Positions 8,916 to 19,510 of a stretch of 64,000 bases of DNA are shown here, in pieces. Position 1 is the first letter of the stretch. Every line of letters starts with the position of its first letter. The notes under the pieces are model-generated. The model did not search any database and was not told where the DNA came from. It was given only the letters and a program-made list of their open reading frames with translations. A program made the translations under genes and the position numbers. The stretch comes from Thalassocella blandensis (GTDB lineage Bacteria > Pseudomonadota > Gammaproteobacteria > Pseudomonadales > Cellvibrionaceae): positions 558,001 to 622,000 of the forward strand of contig CABFPG010000002.1 in the NCBI GenBank assembly GCA_902141825.1. Reading direction: 5' to 3'.

Positions 8916-10589
8916 CTATTTATTTTCGATTTTCGCCCAGCTGTCTTTCAAACCGATGGTGCGGTTAAACACACATTGGCCCGCTGTTTTCTCGGAAGCA
9001 TCACGACAGAAATAGCCTTCCCGTTCAAACTGGAACACTTCCCCCGGAGCAGCTGCGGCCAGCCCTTTTTCACCGTAACATTTTTGAAGCGTAACGAGGC
9101 TATCGCTATTGATAAAATCCAAAAAGTTTTTATCACCGCTATCCGGTGCAGCATCAGTAAATAAACGATCGTACAAGCGTACTTCAAATTCCGTATTATC
9201 TTTGGCGTCCACCCATTGAATGACACCTTTAGGGTTTATACCGTCTTCAGGCTTATTTCCCAGCGTATTCTCGATAACACGTGCACGTACTTCAATAATA
9301 TTGCCGTTGTCATCTTTAATCGCTTCATCCGCCTCAATAACATAGGCATTACGCAAACGAACGCGTTTACCAAGCACCAGTCGCTTATACTTTTTATTTG
9401 CCTCTTCTCGAAAATCATCTGCGTCAATATAGACTTCATTGCTAAAGCTCAAGGTACGCTCGGGTAAATCTTCTCGCTGTGGGTGCCCTGGTGCAGTTAA
9501 ATTTTCACTTTTATCAGCCGCATAATTTGTTAACACCACTTTCAGAGGACGTAACACACACATGGCACGCGGTGCGTTCTTGTCCAGGTCATCGCGGATT
9601 GCGTGCTCCAGCATGGCAACATCCACTACCCCATCAGCCTTGGTTACACCAATCATTTCACAGAATTTGCGAATTGATGCCGGCGTGTAACCTCGACGAC
9701 GATAGCCAGCAATGGTGGGCATGCGAGGATCATCCCAACCATCTACGTAGTTCTCATCCACCAACTGCTTGAGCTTTCGCTTGGAGGTGACGGTATAGTT
9801 CAAATTTAAACGGCCAAACTCATACTGACGCGGCTTCGCCGGCACCGGCAGGTTTGCTATAAACCATTCATACAATGGACGGTGATCGGCAAATTCCAGG
9901 GTACAGATAGAATGCGTAATGCCTTCAATGGCATCTTCCTGACCATGCGCAAAATCATAAGTGGGGTAAATGCACCACTTGTCACCAGTTTGGTGATGAC
10001 TTTGCTTGCGAATTCGGTAAAGAATGGGGTCACGCATGTTGATATTGCCATGGGACATATCAATTTTTGCCCTAAGCACTTTGGCGCCTTCTTCAAATTC
10101 GCCAGCTTTCATTTTTTCCAACAGTTCAAGATTTTCCGCCGCACTGCGATCGCGGAACGGTGAATTTTTCCCTGCTTCGGTCAATGTGCCTCGGTATTCT
10201 CTCGCCTGCTCAGCATTCAGATCACATACATATGCTTTGCCGGTATTTACCAGATGTACTGCCCACTCGTAAAAAGTGTCGAAATAACTGGAAGCATATC
10301 GCTCCTCGCCATCCCAGGAAAATCCCAGCCAACTGACATCCTGCTTAATAGCCTCGACATATTCCATTTCCTCTTTCGCGGGATTGGTGTCATCAAAGCG
10401 GAGGTTACACGCCCCGTTAAACTTCAATGCCAGGCCAAAATTCAGGCAAATAGACTTTGCATGGCCAATATGCAGGTAGCCGTTAGGCTCAGGTGGAAAT
10501 CGAGTGACGACTTTTTCGACCACCCCGGCTTCCAAATCACTTTTTATCAATTGCTCAAGAAAATTTAAGGGTTTTTCTTCTGCACTCAT
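8916..10589 (-). CDS. glnS: glutaminyl-tRNA synthetase
   Basis: A 557-residue class I synthetase that charges tRNA-Gln directly. The ATP-binding HIGH motif is in [14 protein letters not shown] (about residues 32-45), and the KMSKS-like loop is VTSKRK (about 270). The second half forms the two beta-barrel anticodon-binding domains. Length matches E. coli GlnS (554). Together with cysS it forms a two-synthetase unit. The 165-nt region upstream is shared with the divergent ppiB. Presence of GlnS rather than only the GatCAB amidation route is typical of gammaproteobacteria. Confidence 0.97.
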   Translation of the reverse strand: MSAEEKPLNFLEQLIKSDLEAGVVEKVVTRFPPEPNGYLHIGHAKSICLNFGLALKFNGACNLRFDDTNPAKEEMEYVEAIKQDVSWLGFSWDGEERYASSYFDTFYEWAVHLVNTGKAYVCDLNAEQAREYRGTLTEAGKNSPFRDRSAAENLELLEKMKAGEFEEGAKVLRAKIDMSHGNINMRDPILYRIRKQSHHQTGDKWCIYPTYDFAHGQEDAIEGITHSICTLEFADHRPLYEWFIANLPVPAKPRQYEFGRLNLNYTVTSKRKLKQLVDENYVDGWDDPRMPTIAGYRRRGYTPASIRKFCEMIGVTKADGVVDVAMLEHAIRDDLDKNAPRAMCVLRPLKVVLTNYAADKSENLTAPGHPQREDLPERTLSFSNEVYIDADDFREEANKKYKRLVLGKRVRLRNAYVIEADEAIKDDNGNIIEVRARVIENTLGNKPEDGINPKGVIQWVDAKDNTEFEVRLYDRLFTDAAPDSGDKNFLDFINSDSLVTLQKCYGEKGLAAAAPGEVFQFEREGYFCRDASEKTAGQCVFNRTIGLKDSWAKIENK

Positions 10590-10754
10590 AAGATCTAAAA
10601 CTCTTTTAAAATGCCGTACTTAGCGACGACTGTTCATGCGGACCGTTCACTACGGTTTCGATTCCAGGACAAAGCGCGTATTATAGCCGGCTCCTTACCT
10701 CAGCGCAGGTAGAATTAAGCGAAAGCATTAAACAAACACAGCAAAGGTTCTTAA

Positions 10755-11249
10755 ATGATCACTTTACATACAAATTTTGGTGACATCGTAATCGAGCTTG
10801 ATTTCGACAAAGCTCCTAAAACCGCTCAAAACTTCAAACAGTATGTTGAAGAGGGTTTTTACGACGGCACCATCTTCCACCGCGTCATTGACGGTTTTAT
10901 GATCCAGGGTGGTGGATTCGGTGAAGATATGCAACAAAAAGCCACGCGTGCGCCCATCGAAAACGAAGCCGATAACGGCTTAAAAAATGACAAAGGGACT
11001 CTGGCCATGGCTCGCACTTCTGACCCGCATAGTGCTTCTGCCCAGTTTTTCATAAACGTCAAAGACAACGATTTCCTCAACTTTCGCTCAAAAGACACGA
11101 ACGGTTACGGCTACTGTGTTTTCGGCAAAGTTTCTTCTGGTATGGAAGTGGTTGAGAAAATCAAAGGGGTTAAAACAGGCAACCATGGTATGCATGGCGA
11201 TGTCCCCGTTGATGCAGTCATAATCAACAAAGCCACGATTGCTGAATAA
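10755..11249 (+). CDS. ppiB: cytoplasmic peptidyl-prolyl isomerase B (cyclophilin)
   Basis: A 164-residue cyclophilin that catalyses cis-trans isomerisation of Xaa-Pro bonds. The catalytic Arg lies in [15 protein letters not shown] (about residues 35-49), followed by the conserved SASAQFFIN block and a GYCVFGKV strand. There is no signal peptide, so it is the cytoplasmic PpiB rather than periplasmic PpiA. The ATG is preceded by AAAGG. The lpxH start is 58 nt downstream, making a ppiB-lpxH unit divergent from glnS-cysS, an arrangement found in other gammaproteobacteria. Confidence 0.96.
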   Translation: MITLHTNFGDIVIELDFDKAPKTAQNFKQYVEEGFYDGTIFHRVIDGFMIQGGGFGEDMQQKATRAPIENEADNGLKNDKGTLAMARTSDPHSASAQFFINVKDNDFLNFRSKDTNGYGYCVFGKVSSGMEVVEKIKGVKTGNHGMHGDVPVDAVIINKATIAE

Positions 11250-11307
11250 CACTGAGATTTCAGACAACTGCGTTACCGCCTATATATCTAAATTCAAGAG
11301 CTAAACC

Positions 11308-12051
11308 TTGACGGAAAAATCCGCAATTTATTTTATCTCTGACTTACACCTCGAAAGCACCTATCCTGATTTGATACGTGCTTTTGAAGTGTTCCTTGAG
11401 CAAGCCAGTAAAGACGCTAAAGCCATTTATATTCTGGGCGATTTTTTTAATGCCTGGATCGGCGATGACGATAATTCCCGCTTCGTTTTACATATTCAAT
11501 CCCTGTTACGGCAATATGCCGACCTGGGTATTGCGTTATTTTTCATTCATGGAAACCGTGACTTTTTAGTCGGGGAAAAATTCGCACATGCCAGCGGTAT
11601 GACGATTTTAGATGAAGGGAGCGAAATTTTATTATTCGGCACCCCTACTCTTCTGCTCCACGGGGATAGTCTTTGTACCGATGATATTGCTTATCAAGCT
11701 TTTCGCACCAAAGTACGTGACCCAGCCTGGCAACGAGAAAAACTCGCCTACCCATTATGGCTGAGACGAATGATTGCACGTTATTATCGCTGGCGGAGCA
11801 ACAATGCTAACCAGAACAAAGCGGAATATATTCTCGACGTTAATCAACAAGCGGTAGAACAAGCCTTTGTAACAAGCGGCACCAGCTTAATGATTCATGG
11901 TCACACCCACCGTCCTGGACGGCACGATTATGATATAGACCGGATTCCCAGGGAGCGTATTGTACTGGGAGATTGGGGAGTAAAAGTCTGGTATTTAAAG
12001 GTTACAGAGCAGGCAATGGATCTGGTGAGTTACGATCTTCTGCCCAGCTGA
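11308..12051 (+). CDS. lpxH: UDP-2,3-diacylglucosamine diphosphatase
   Basis: A 247-residue peripheral inner-membrane enzyme of lipid A synthesis that hydrolyses UDP-2,3-diacylglucosamine to lipid X and UMP. It is a calcineurin-like metallophosphoesterase: metal ligands appear in SDLHLES (about residues 11-17), GDFFNAWIGDD, the GNRDF motif, and HGHTHRPGRH near residue 196. Size matches E. coli LpxH (240). Start is TTG, the only sensible start before FISDLHL. It confirms a lipid A-bearing outer membrane. It follows ppiB and converges on the large peptidase gene. Confidence 0.94.
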   Translation: MTEKSAIYFISDLHLESTYPDLIRAFEVFLEQASKDAKAIYILGDFFNAWIGDDDNSRFVLHIQSLLRQYADLGIALFFIHGNRDFLVGEKFAHASGMTILDEGSEILLFGTPTLLLHGDSLCTDDIAYQAFRTKVRDPAWQREKLAYPLWLRRMIARYYRWRSNNANQNKAEYILDVNQQAVEQAFVTSGTSLMIHGHTHRPGRHDYDIDRIPRERIVLGDWGVKVWYLKVTEQAMDLVSYDLLPS

Positions 12052-12127
12052 CTCCTCAGCTTGGCAGAAGATTTTCTGTGTGATCCAGCTCATCAGCCGG
12101 ATTCACACTGCCTTTGGAATGATTAAA

Positions 12128-15100
12128 TTAAGGCTGTCCGGAGGGTGGGAAACCAAAGTCACTCCACGAATTTAGATAAAAATCATGCCCGAGACCTCCA
12201 TCGGGATCTGTCAAAATAAAATCGACATCCATATCGCCATCCGTGTCGCCTACAGCCATTCTGGCGAAATCAGTTCCGATCGCCAATGCCTGCGGGCTCG
12301 GTATAAACACACCATTCCCATCATTGAAATACACCATATCGCGCTCAGTGGTATCGGCCGTTAATCGCAACAAATCCAGATCCTGATCGCCATCCAGGTC
12401 AGCCAGCGCCAGGCTGTATGTCGTAAGAAGATCTGCGGCAACAGACTCAGTAATATCCATCATGGAAAAAGTATTTAAACTCTCTTGAATAAATAAAGAT
12501 ACGATTTGTCTGGCGGTATCCGCCACAATAATATCGGCCAGCTTATCGCCGTTCACATCGCCAACTGCGTACGCATTTACATCCAGCTGTAGATCAAAAT
12601 CAGCTTCTGTGAATTCACCGAGACCATCATTTGTATACACTGAGGACAAACCGTCTTTGGTAGAACTGAGGTGTAAAATATCCAGATCTTCGTCGCCATC
12701 CATGTCAACTAATACGATTTGGCCACTCGGAGACTGTGTAAGCAAAGGTTTCGGGCTGTAGGAGCCATCGATAAGATGGAAGAACACCACAATACCTTCT
12801 GGTCCCAGCGCGACGATATCATCTGTCTCATCAGCATCAATCGAACCGGCTTCCAGATCAATAATGGTTGATAACTCGGTCGCAGCATCAACAGTTTCCA
12901 ACAATAGATACCCGTCAGTATTCGAGAGAATGCTAATGGTCGCGACTGAAGCCTGTACAATTTCTTTTGAAAATGCACCGCCAAATTCGCCTACAGCCAT
13001 TGTGGTTGCACCGCCAATAGTCTCTTCCAAAGAAAAGAAGTTTTGGCCAAAATTGCTGTAAATCACAGTATCTTCAGCAGAAGACACAATAAATTCTGGC
13101 AAGCCATCAAGATCTAAATCTGACAAGACGGATTCGTTATGCACAACAGCAGGTAGTGGAGAAGCAATTGGTACAAACCCAGGAACCATATCAATAGCAA
13201 CTGTCGAGACCGCGTCCTTTCCAGACTCCACAGCGACAATACTGCCTGAAGGTGCGGAGGTGTTGACATCAATGCCTGATGATGAACCTGCCGCGAGTTC
13301 AAGCTCATTAAAATCGCCCATAACACTGATTACTGGGCCTATTCCTAAGGTAATAAAAACTTCACTGGAGTTGTTCCCCGATGACATTGTGGCTCCAGTA
13401 CCGAAACTATCATTGGTGACCGGCAAGGTGAACAAGGCACTTGGTTCCGCCCCGACATTAAAGATAACTTCCCGATCAAATTTAAATATCAATGTATCAT
13501 TCACACCGATAGTCGAATCCCGGTTGTTATCCAAAAATAAAGCCGTCCCTTCTAACTTCGGTGCGCCATCTTCCGTTACTACAGTAAATGCTGCCGTCTC
13601 ACCTCCGACATCCAAACTTATACTGTTGAATTGACTGTACTCGGGTCCGGTAGTCAATCTTACGATAACTGTACTGCCGTTTTCGACAACGCCATCAGTC
13701 CCAACAAAAGCTCCACCATTGATGGAGTACTCTCCACTACTAACAGAAATAGGTGTCGGCGTATTTATCCCGCTGATAGTAATTGCTTCAGATTCTATTA
13801 CAGTGTCAATTGATTGATCAGTTAAGACGGTAAAATTAAACGTGTCTGGCACGCTGTCTTCGGCCTCTGTTGTCACGGTAAAATCCGCAGTTTCCGTACC
13901 TACGGACAGCAAAGCACTATTTGGTGTGCTGAACTCGGCAGACGCTTGTACTTCAACGCGAATCACATCGTTGTTAACCACTACTCCCGCAGCGTCAGTC
14001 ATTGCACCGCTATTAATGGAATATCGGCCATTGGAAACACTGATAGAAGCTTCACCGCTAAGACCTGAAACAGTGACAGGCTCTGAGGTTTGAAAACTCG
14101 ATACCGGCACACTCGGCAAAGGCGTAAATGCAATGGTATCTGGTGTTATATCTTCAGCGGTTGTCGTGACACTAAAGCCCGCACTCTCGCCACCAATTGT
14201 TAATTCCGCTGTTACGGTAACCCCATTAGCGTTTGATGCAGTGAGTTGTACGAGCACACTTTGACCATTAGAGACTACGCCTGGCTGATCAGTAAAATCC
14301 CCTTCGTCGATAACATAGCTGCCGTTTGAAATACTGATGGTTGTGGGGCTGTTAATGCCCGTAACCTCAATTCTGTTGGAGGATTGAATAGAAGAAAGCG
14401 GCACGTCGCTCAGCGCGACAAACTCAAATGCATCTGGCACCGTGTCTTCAGCCACAGTAGTCACTGCAAAAGCCCCGGATAAATCACCTACGATCAGCGT
14501 GGCACTGGTTGCAGTATTAAATTCCGCGGAAGATAGCACTCGTACAACCACCGTCTGGCCATTTCTAATCTCTCCATCGGCTGTTGTGAAAGCACCACCA
14601 TCTATAGCGTAGCTACCATTAACAATGCTGATTGGGGCTGTCGTATTAATGTTTTCGATCGTAATAATGTTGGATTCGAATGCCGTATCACGTGCAACGT
14701 CGGTAAGACTTTCAAATGCAAAATCTCCGGGGGACGTGTCTACAGCTTCTGTAGTCGCTTTGAAACTTGCACTTACGCCACCAATATTCAAGGTGGCATA
14801 TCGTGTTCTGGAAAAACCGGAGGACGCCGTTAATTGCACGGTGACTATATCGCCATTACTCACACGTCCAATATCACTGGTAAGTTCGCCATCTCCCACC
14901 TGATACAATGCCCCCTCTCCGCTGATACTGATATAACTCGGAGAATTAATGCCACTGACGGTCATGCTGCGCTCTACCGTAGAGCCAACAGGTACGGCTT
15001 CCGCATCGATAAATCTAAACGCATTGGGTTTTACATCCGCTTCCGGTGTAGATACGCGAAATCTTTTTTGCACACCGTTAATTGTAAAAAGCGCTTGAAA

Positions 15101-17383
15101 GGTTTCCCCAAACGTTTCGCCGCTGGTTAAGCCGATCCGCAGAGTATCGCCGGGATTAATAGTGCCAGCGGTTGAACGGTACTCGCCACCATTAATGGAG
15201 TAGCTTCCACCTTCAATTTGAATCGGTGTATTGGCAGCGATATCCGTAACAATAACCTGTGTCGATTCAACAAATTGTCCGGTTTCAACATTTTTTTTGC
15301 TGGCAAATGTCAGATTCTTCACATCCGTTTCACCATTGCCCGTTGTTACTTCAAACGTTTTACTTACACCGCCCACAATCACCTGTGCCTGGGTGCTGAC
15401 ATTCGTTTCTTCAGAGGCTTTAAGTCTTACGCGCAGCACCTGACCATTGGAAATTTGGCCTGCGGCACTTGTCCACGGCCCTCCGTCAATAGAATAAAAC
15501 CCGTTTTCTATGTCAATCGAAGTGGCTATATCCAGCCCTTCGATAACTATTCTGTCAGAAATATAATCGGCACCTAACGCCGCTCTTGGTTTTGCCAAAA
15601 ATACGAAATCATTGGGTTCGAAATCGGGTAACTCGCCATTAATTTCTTCGCCGCCCAGCATGGCAAACATGTCTAAAAGCTTTTTACCCTGCATACGTTC
15701 ACTACTGGTCACTGCACGCGGATTAGCACTTTCACTGGATAACAATGCCGCGGATGCGAGAATCTGGTCATGTAATTCAGAAACGGTTAATTCCGGGTTA
15801 GACGCCCACAACACCGCAGCGGCACCGGACACTAATGGTGTGGCAAAACTGGTACCGTTTCTCGCTACAAACTTATCGTCCACATCCACTTTTTTACTGG
15901 CAGTTAACAGATTTTCTCCTGGTGCAAAAATATCAACATACAATTGGTTGCTGCACACACCGCTCTCACCAACATTCCACTCTGCCAGCTCGTTGTTAAC
16001 GTCAGTGCCACCCACTACGATTAAGCCCTTCTGTAAGTCAGCGCCGTTAGGACAGGAGTATTCAGGAGAGTTGTATTTTGCAGGAAAAACATTTTCCAGT
16101 TCGCAATCTGGTTGCGAGGCATTACCGGCAGCAGCCACCACCAATCGACCAGAGGCAATTGCAGCACAAACTGAATTCAGAATTTGATCATTCGGGTCAA
16201 TCGGGGAACCCGCACTAATATTCACAACCTTGACGTTTTCATCGTTCAAACTGCTATTAATCAGTTCACTCATTTTATATACGCTGCCGCCATCACCGAC
16301 AAAACTGTGCGGATAAATAGAAGTATTCCAGGCAACGCCGGTCACACTATTCTCATCATTCTTGGCAAAAATCAGGCTGGCAACACCGGTACCGTGATCA
16401 ATCGCATCATTCTCGACCAGATCAGGATCACAATTTAATTCTGTATGGCTGCAATCAACACCAAAATCCAAAACACCTACGGAAATTTCTTCGTCACCCG
16501 CACCAGCCAACAACCAGGCAATATCGGCCCGAATTTTCTCGATGTACCACTCACAACTTTCGTCGTTACACTCAGATCCGCTTATTTGGTCAGATATAGA
16601 CAGCTGAACATTCGGCAAAGCCTCTTGTACATCTGGGTCCGCTTCCAACGTGGCAATTGCATTCGTGACGTCCTGTGCAATAGTTCCAGGAAATTCAATT
16701 AAAAACTGTTTGAGCTCCGGCACACAGCCAACAACCTGTCCACCAATGGCAGAAGCAATAGTATTCACCACCGGAAGTGAAGGTGCTGTCTCATCGGATA
16801 AGATGATCAACACTTCATTTGTAAAAATATCATTCCCCGAAGCCGGGTCCAGGGCAACTTTCTCTTTATCAGAAGGACGCGCATCGGTTGGGCATCCGCT
16901 GACCCAAAATGTAAGAGTATTAGAAGTGTATTCTTCATTAAACATGTCCGTGCGGACACGGAAATACTTCGCTAAAGCCGTATCCGCGCCCAGCTTGGCG
17001 GCGCCAGAATAAGTTCTATCCCCTAAATAGGTATCAACACCATCACCATCGTCATACAACTGAGCGATGTTTTCGGCTATGACATTACCCTGTGCATCTA
17101 CTTCATCCAGCAATAACATCTCGGGAGGATTTTGGTAGCCGCTTATTTTCGACCGGAAAATAACACTGGTCTGCGTATCGGACGGAGGTATAAGAGCAGG
17201 ACTGACAAAAGGCTTACCCAGTACAAGTTCAATTTCTGATTCAGGAGAAGTAGGTGCTGGTGTTGCACTTACAGGTAAAGGAATTTCTGAGGCTCCTCCG
17301 CCACACCCGGTCAAGCTCAATAATATGAGCGATGCAATTAAGAAACGAATTAAGGCGGTTGAATTGACTAACTTGGTGTACAT
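12128..17383 (-). CDS. subtilisin-like lipoprotein with Ig-like repeats and FG-GAP tail
   Basis: A 1751-residue surface or periplasmic serine protease candidate. Residues 1-27 are a lipoprotein signal with lipobox LTGC (Cys27). A subtilase (S8) domain spans about 270-580 with an intact catalytic set: Asp306 (VLDFG), His330 (DHGTG), oxyanion Asn421 (AAAGN) and Ser512 (NGTSFATP). Seven consecutive repeats of about 98 residues (about 592-1285) share the pattern INT-P-ISxxNGxYSIxGG and end in FxVTTxAED, probably beta-sandwich Ig-like units. After a spacer, residues about 1415-1751 hold FG-GAP/VCBS-type repeats (SDLDLDGLPE, VDMDGDEDLD, VGDTDGDMDVD), likely a calcium-binding beta-propeller. GAGGA precedes the ATG. 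It is last in the kinase/caspase run, 90 nt after the caspase-like gene. Substrate is unknown. Confidence 0.85.
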   Translation of the reverse strand: MYTKLVNSTALIRFLIASLILLSLTGCGGGASEIPLPVSATPAPTSPESEIELVLGKPFVSPALIPPSDTQTSVIFRSKISGYQNPPEMLLLDEVDAQGNVIAENIAQLYDDGDGVDTYLGDRTYSGAAKLGADTALAKYFRVRTDMFNEEYTSNTLTFWVSGCPTDARPSDKEKVALDPASGNDIFTNEVLIILSDETAPSLPVVNTIASAIGGQVVGCVPELKQFLIEFPGTIAQDVTNAIATLEADPDVQEALPNVQLSISDQISGSECNDESCEWYIEKIRADIAWLLAGAGDEEISVGVLDFGVDCSHTELNCDPDLVENDAIDHGTGVASLIFAKNDENSVTGVAWNTSIYPHSFVGDGGSVYKMSELINSSLNDENVKVVNISAGSPIDPNDQILNSVCAAIASGRLVVAAAGNASQPDCELENVFPAKYNSPEYSCPNGADLQKGLIVVGGTDVNNELAEWNVGESGVCSNQLYVDIFAPGENLLTASKKVDVDDKFVARNGTSFATPLVSGAAAVLWASNPELTVSELHDQILASAALLSSESANPRAVTSSERMQGKKLLDMFAMLGGEEINGELPDFEPNDFVFLAKPRAALGADYISDRIVIEGLDIATSIDIENGFYSIDGGPWTSAAGQISNGQVLRVRLKASEETNVSTQAQVIVGGVSKTFEVTTGNGETDVKNLTFASKKNVETGQFVESTQVIVTDIAANTPIQIEGGSYSINGGEYRSTAGTINPGDTLRIGLTSGETFGETFQALFTINGVQKRFRVSTPEADVKPNAFRFIDAEAVPVGSTVERSMTVSGINSPSYISISGEGALYQVGDGELTSDIGRVSNGDIVTVQLTASSGFSRTRYATLNIGGVSASFKATTEAVDTSPGDFAFESLTDVARDTAFESNIITIENINTTAPISIVNGSYAIDGGAFTTADGEIRNGQTVVVRVLSSAEFNTATSATLIVGDLSGAFAVTTVAEDTVPDAFEFVALSDVPLSSIQSSNRIEVTGINSPTTISISNGSYVIDEGDFTDQPGVVSNGQSVLVQLTASNANGVTVTAELTIGGESAGFSVTTTAEDITPDTIAFTPLPSVPVSSFQTSEPVTVSGLSGEASISVSNGRYSINSGAMTDAAGVVVNNDVIRVEVQASAEFSTPNSALLSVGTETADFTVTTEAEDSVPDTFNFTVLTDQSIDTVIESEAITISGINTPTPISVSSGEYSINGGAFVGTDGVVENGSTVIVRLTTGPEYSQFNSISLDVGGETAAFTVVTEDGAPKLEGTALFLDNNRDSTIGVNDTLIFKFDREVIFNVGAEPSALFTLPVTNDSFGTGATMSSGNNSSEVFITLGIGPVISVMGDFNELELAAGSSSGIDVNTSAPSGSIVAVESGKDAVSTVAIDMVPGFVPIASPLPAVVHNESVLSDLDLDGLPEFIVSSAEDTVIYSNFGQNFFSLEETIGGATTMAVGEFGGAFSKEIVQASVATISILSNTDGYLLLETVDAATELSTIIDLEAGSIDADETDDIVALGPEGIVVFFHLIDGSYSPKPLLTQSPSGQIVLVDMDGDEDLDILHLSSTKDGLSSVYTNDGLGEFTEADFDLQLDVNAYAVGDVNGDKLADIIVADTARQIVSLFIQESLNTFSMMDITESVAADLLTTYSLALADLDGDQDLDLLRLTADTTERDMVYFNDGNGVFIPSPQALAIGTDFARMAVGDTDGDMDVDFILTDPDGGLGHDFYLNSWSDFGFPPSGQP
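13561..15620 (-). repeat. seven ~98-residue protein repeats
   Basis: Within the subtilisin-like gene, about residues 592-1285 are seven tandem units of roughly 295 bp. Units 4-7 resemble each other most (PDxFxF start, AED end), units 1-3 are more diverged, suggesting stepwise duplication from one end. Boundaries are approximate. Confidence 0.75.
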
Positions 17384-17405
17384 GATGTCCTCGGGTATAT
17401 TCCTT

Positions 17406-17430
17406 GGGGATTTAGATCAATTAAATCCCC
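17406..17430 (-). promoter_or_regulatory. intercistronic hairpin
   Basis: Perfect 9-bp arms (17406-17414 and 17422-17430, GGGGATTTA/TAAATCCCC) in the 90-nt gap between the caspase-like and subtilisin-like genes, about 23 nt before the latter's start. No T-run follows on the minus strand, so it is more likely an RNA-processing or translation-control structure than a terminator. Confidence 0.4.
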
Positions 17431-17473
17431 GTCTTGTATTCCACAAATTTTGATTGGCAGTTACAACACCGAA

Positions 17474-19288
17474 TCAAAAATCATTTTGTGCAACCTTGAG
17501 GGATTGCACTTTTTGCTTCAGTTCAGCGGTACTCATTGACGAAGGAATGAAATAAAAATCTCCGCCTTCGTGGCCCGCTGCACGAATGGGTCGCATCTCA
17601 GGAGTTTGTTCGACGTTTAATTCCTGTGCATTTTGACGAACATTCACCGCCAACTGCGCAAACAACATATTATCACGCAGAACCGACTCGTTGCTTTCCA
17701 GCACTTTAATCAGGGAGTTGGCGAAAATAGAATGGTCACCAGCAATACCGTCAAGCACTGGGCGCTCGCCACCAGACGATATAACAATGCGAGAGCGGCG
17801 CGAAATCCCCTGCTTGATAGAAGCTTCAGATAAATCGGCATACATACCGCCCAGGAGAAATGAGCTGCGTTCAGATGCCAGGTTGCCGGCGAAACACGAA
17901 TCCGCTATGACCAGAACAGATCGAGCACGGATACGATCCAAATGATCACTGATAATACTGTTGCTGATCCAGTTCACCAAGCCATCCGGCGCGGCATTTG
18001 AAGGCAGCCAGTAACCTCGTTTGCGTTTTTGGTTGTCACTCTCGGTTAAATTACCATGTCCCGCATAAAACACTAAAAGATTGTCATTAGGGCCAATTTG
18101 CTCATACAAATCATCAAAAGCATTCAGTATTTCTTTTTCACTGGCATCCGACAGCAACACGGCGCTGAAGCCGTATTGTTGTTCAAGGATTTGTTTCATT
18201 CGCAACGCATCTTTATGCGGCGAACTTAAATCCTCGAGGTACAGGTAATCTTCATTGCCAATAATTAACGCAAAATACCGCCCAAAATTAATATCCTTGA
18301 AGGTTCGCGCATCTTTCTCACTTAATTTAACCGGTCTGATCAAGTCGATTTCTGCGGCCGTGCGATATCGAATTTTCGGCAGACTATCCATTTTACCACT
18401 TAACTCCTGAAGCTCTGCTTGCGAGCGGGAGTACATATTTTTTAACAGTTCAATTTGTTTGATTGCATCGTTTAACTTGGTATCACTGGGTTTAACACCA
18501 CCAGACTGAGGTGCTGCGGTAGTCGCGCTGTTATCGATGGTGGTTTGTAAAGACGCGATCTGCTGGGATAAATATTGTGATTCCTGTTTAGCGCTGCTCA
18601 CTTGTTGTTCGAGCTGTTTACGCAGCTTATCGATTTCTTCCTGCGCGTCTGCAGCGAAAATTAACTCACCTTCCGCACCGGAAGCAACGCGATACAGGTT
18701 CAATGCTTTGGCCGAATCCTGCGCTACGCCCAGACCATTCTCATACAGATATCCAAGGTTTATCTGAGCACGTTTAAAACCTTGTTTGGCCGCTTTTTCG
18801 TACCAACTGGCCGCAGAAACGTAATCCACTTCCTGCCCCAGACCTTTCTCGAAAATCTCACCGACATAGGTCTGCGCTTCCGGATCACCTTTCTCGGCAG
18901 ATTCCAGCCAAACCGCTAACGCTGTTTTATAGTCCGCACGGTCATAGGCGGTGTACTCTCCACCGCGAATATTACAATCTGAAGCCGTTGTACGAACCGC
19001 TTTTCGGTCAGACATGTACGTTACACCGCCTAACTTTTTGACCTTGCCCGGCAGCAAACAGTCCACTATTTTCAGTTCTTCAACGCTTTTTCCCGCCTGC
19101 TCGCCTGCAGTTGCAAAGTCTTGCTTTTTCACATCACCACAGGCCGTTAACAAAACAGCCATCGCCACGCAAGCGAATTTCTTACTGGATGCGCCTTTTA
19201 AGCGACCGACTTTCTGATTAGAGGATGGTGATTTAGACCGCCAATTGACGTTACTTTTGACGTTACTTTGATTTGTTTGTGTATTCAT
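17474..19288 (-). CDS. caspase-like (C14) lipoprotein with Sel1 repeats
   Basis: A 604-residue envelope protein candidate. A hydrophobic segment ends in the lipobox LLTAC (Cys50), so it is probably a lipoprotein. Residues about 120-190 hold two or three Sel1-type TPR repeats (DPEAQTYVGEIFEKGLG, RAQINLGYLYENGLG). Residues about 215-300 are coiled coil. Residues about 335-580 are a caspase/metacaspase p20-like domain beginning FALIIGNEDY, with catalytic His411 in FYAGHG and Cys465 in IADSCFAG, both intact. An ATG at 19333 would add 15 residues; the ATG at 19288 follows a GGAAGAGAGAAGG site and is preferred. It lies between the kinase and subtilisin-like genes. Proteolytic activity and target are unproven. 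Confidence 0.85.
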   Translation of the reverse strand: MNTQTNQSNVKSNVNWRSKSPSSNQKVGRLKGASSKKFACVAMAVLLTACGDVKKQDFATAGEQAGKSVEELKIVDCLLPGKVKKLGGVTYMSDRKAVRTTASDCNIRGGEYTAYDRADYKTALAVWLESAEKGDPEAQTYVGEIFEKGLGQEVDYVSAASWYEKAAKQGFKRAQINLGYLYENGLGVAQDSAKALNLYRVASGAEGELIFAADAQEEIDKLRKQLEQQVSSAKQESQYLSQQIASLQTTIDNSATTAAPQSGGVKPSDTKLNDAIKQIELLKNMYSRSQAELQELSGKMDSLPKIRYRTAAEIDLIRPVKLSEKDARTFKDINFGRYFALIIGNEDYLYLEDLSSPHKDALRMKQILEQQYGFSAVLLSDASEKEILNAFDDLYEQIGPNDNLLVFYAGHGNLTESDNQKRKRGYWLPSNAAPDGLVNWISNSIISDHLDRIRARSVLVIADSCFAGNLASERSSFLLGGMYADLSEASIKQGISRRSRIVISSGGERPVLDGIAGDHSIFANSLIKVLESNESVLRDNMLFAQLAVNVRQNAQELNVEQTPEMRPIRAAGHEGGDFYFIPSSMSTAELKQKVQSLKVAQNDF

Positions 19289-19383
19289 AACCTTCTCTCT
19301 TCCATTAATCTTCATGCTATCAATAGAATTCATTTTCTTGAGTTAATTGGATGGCCTTTCAAATCACCACGATTCACCGAGGT

Positions 19384-19497
19384 TTAGCGTGACTGCAGTA
19401 TGAACGGCTCGTACACCACACGTTCATCCAGCAATGTCTCTACGCGCCCCGATAGCTCGACGGGAGTATGCAAGGATTGAAAAACCGGCTTACTCAT
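19384..19497 (-). CDS. possible 37-residue peptide
   Basis: A short frame opening with ATG 13 nt after the kinase stop and ending TAA, reading MSKPVFQSLH at the start and EPFILQSR at the end. It has no signal peptide or membrane segment. The position inside the apparent kinase-caspase operon and the balanced composition make it a candidate small protein, but the ribosome site is weak and the length is within chance expectation. Confidence 0.35.
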   Translation of the reverse strand: MSKPVFQSLHTPVELSGRVETLLDERVVYEPFILQSR

Positions 19498-19510
19498 ATG
19501 AATATCGATT

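Noticed and set aside
15612-16187. 191-codon plus-strand frame
   Set aside because: Antisense to the subtilisin catalytic domain, whose motifs are intact on the minus strand.
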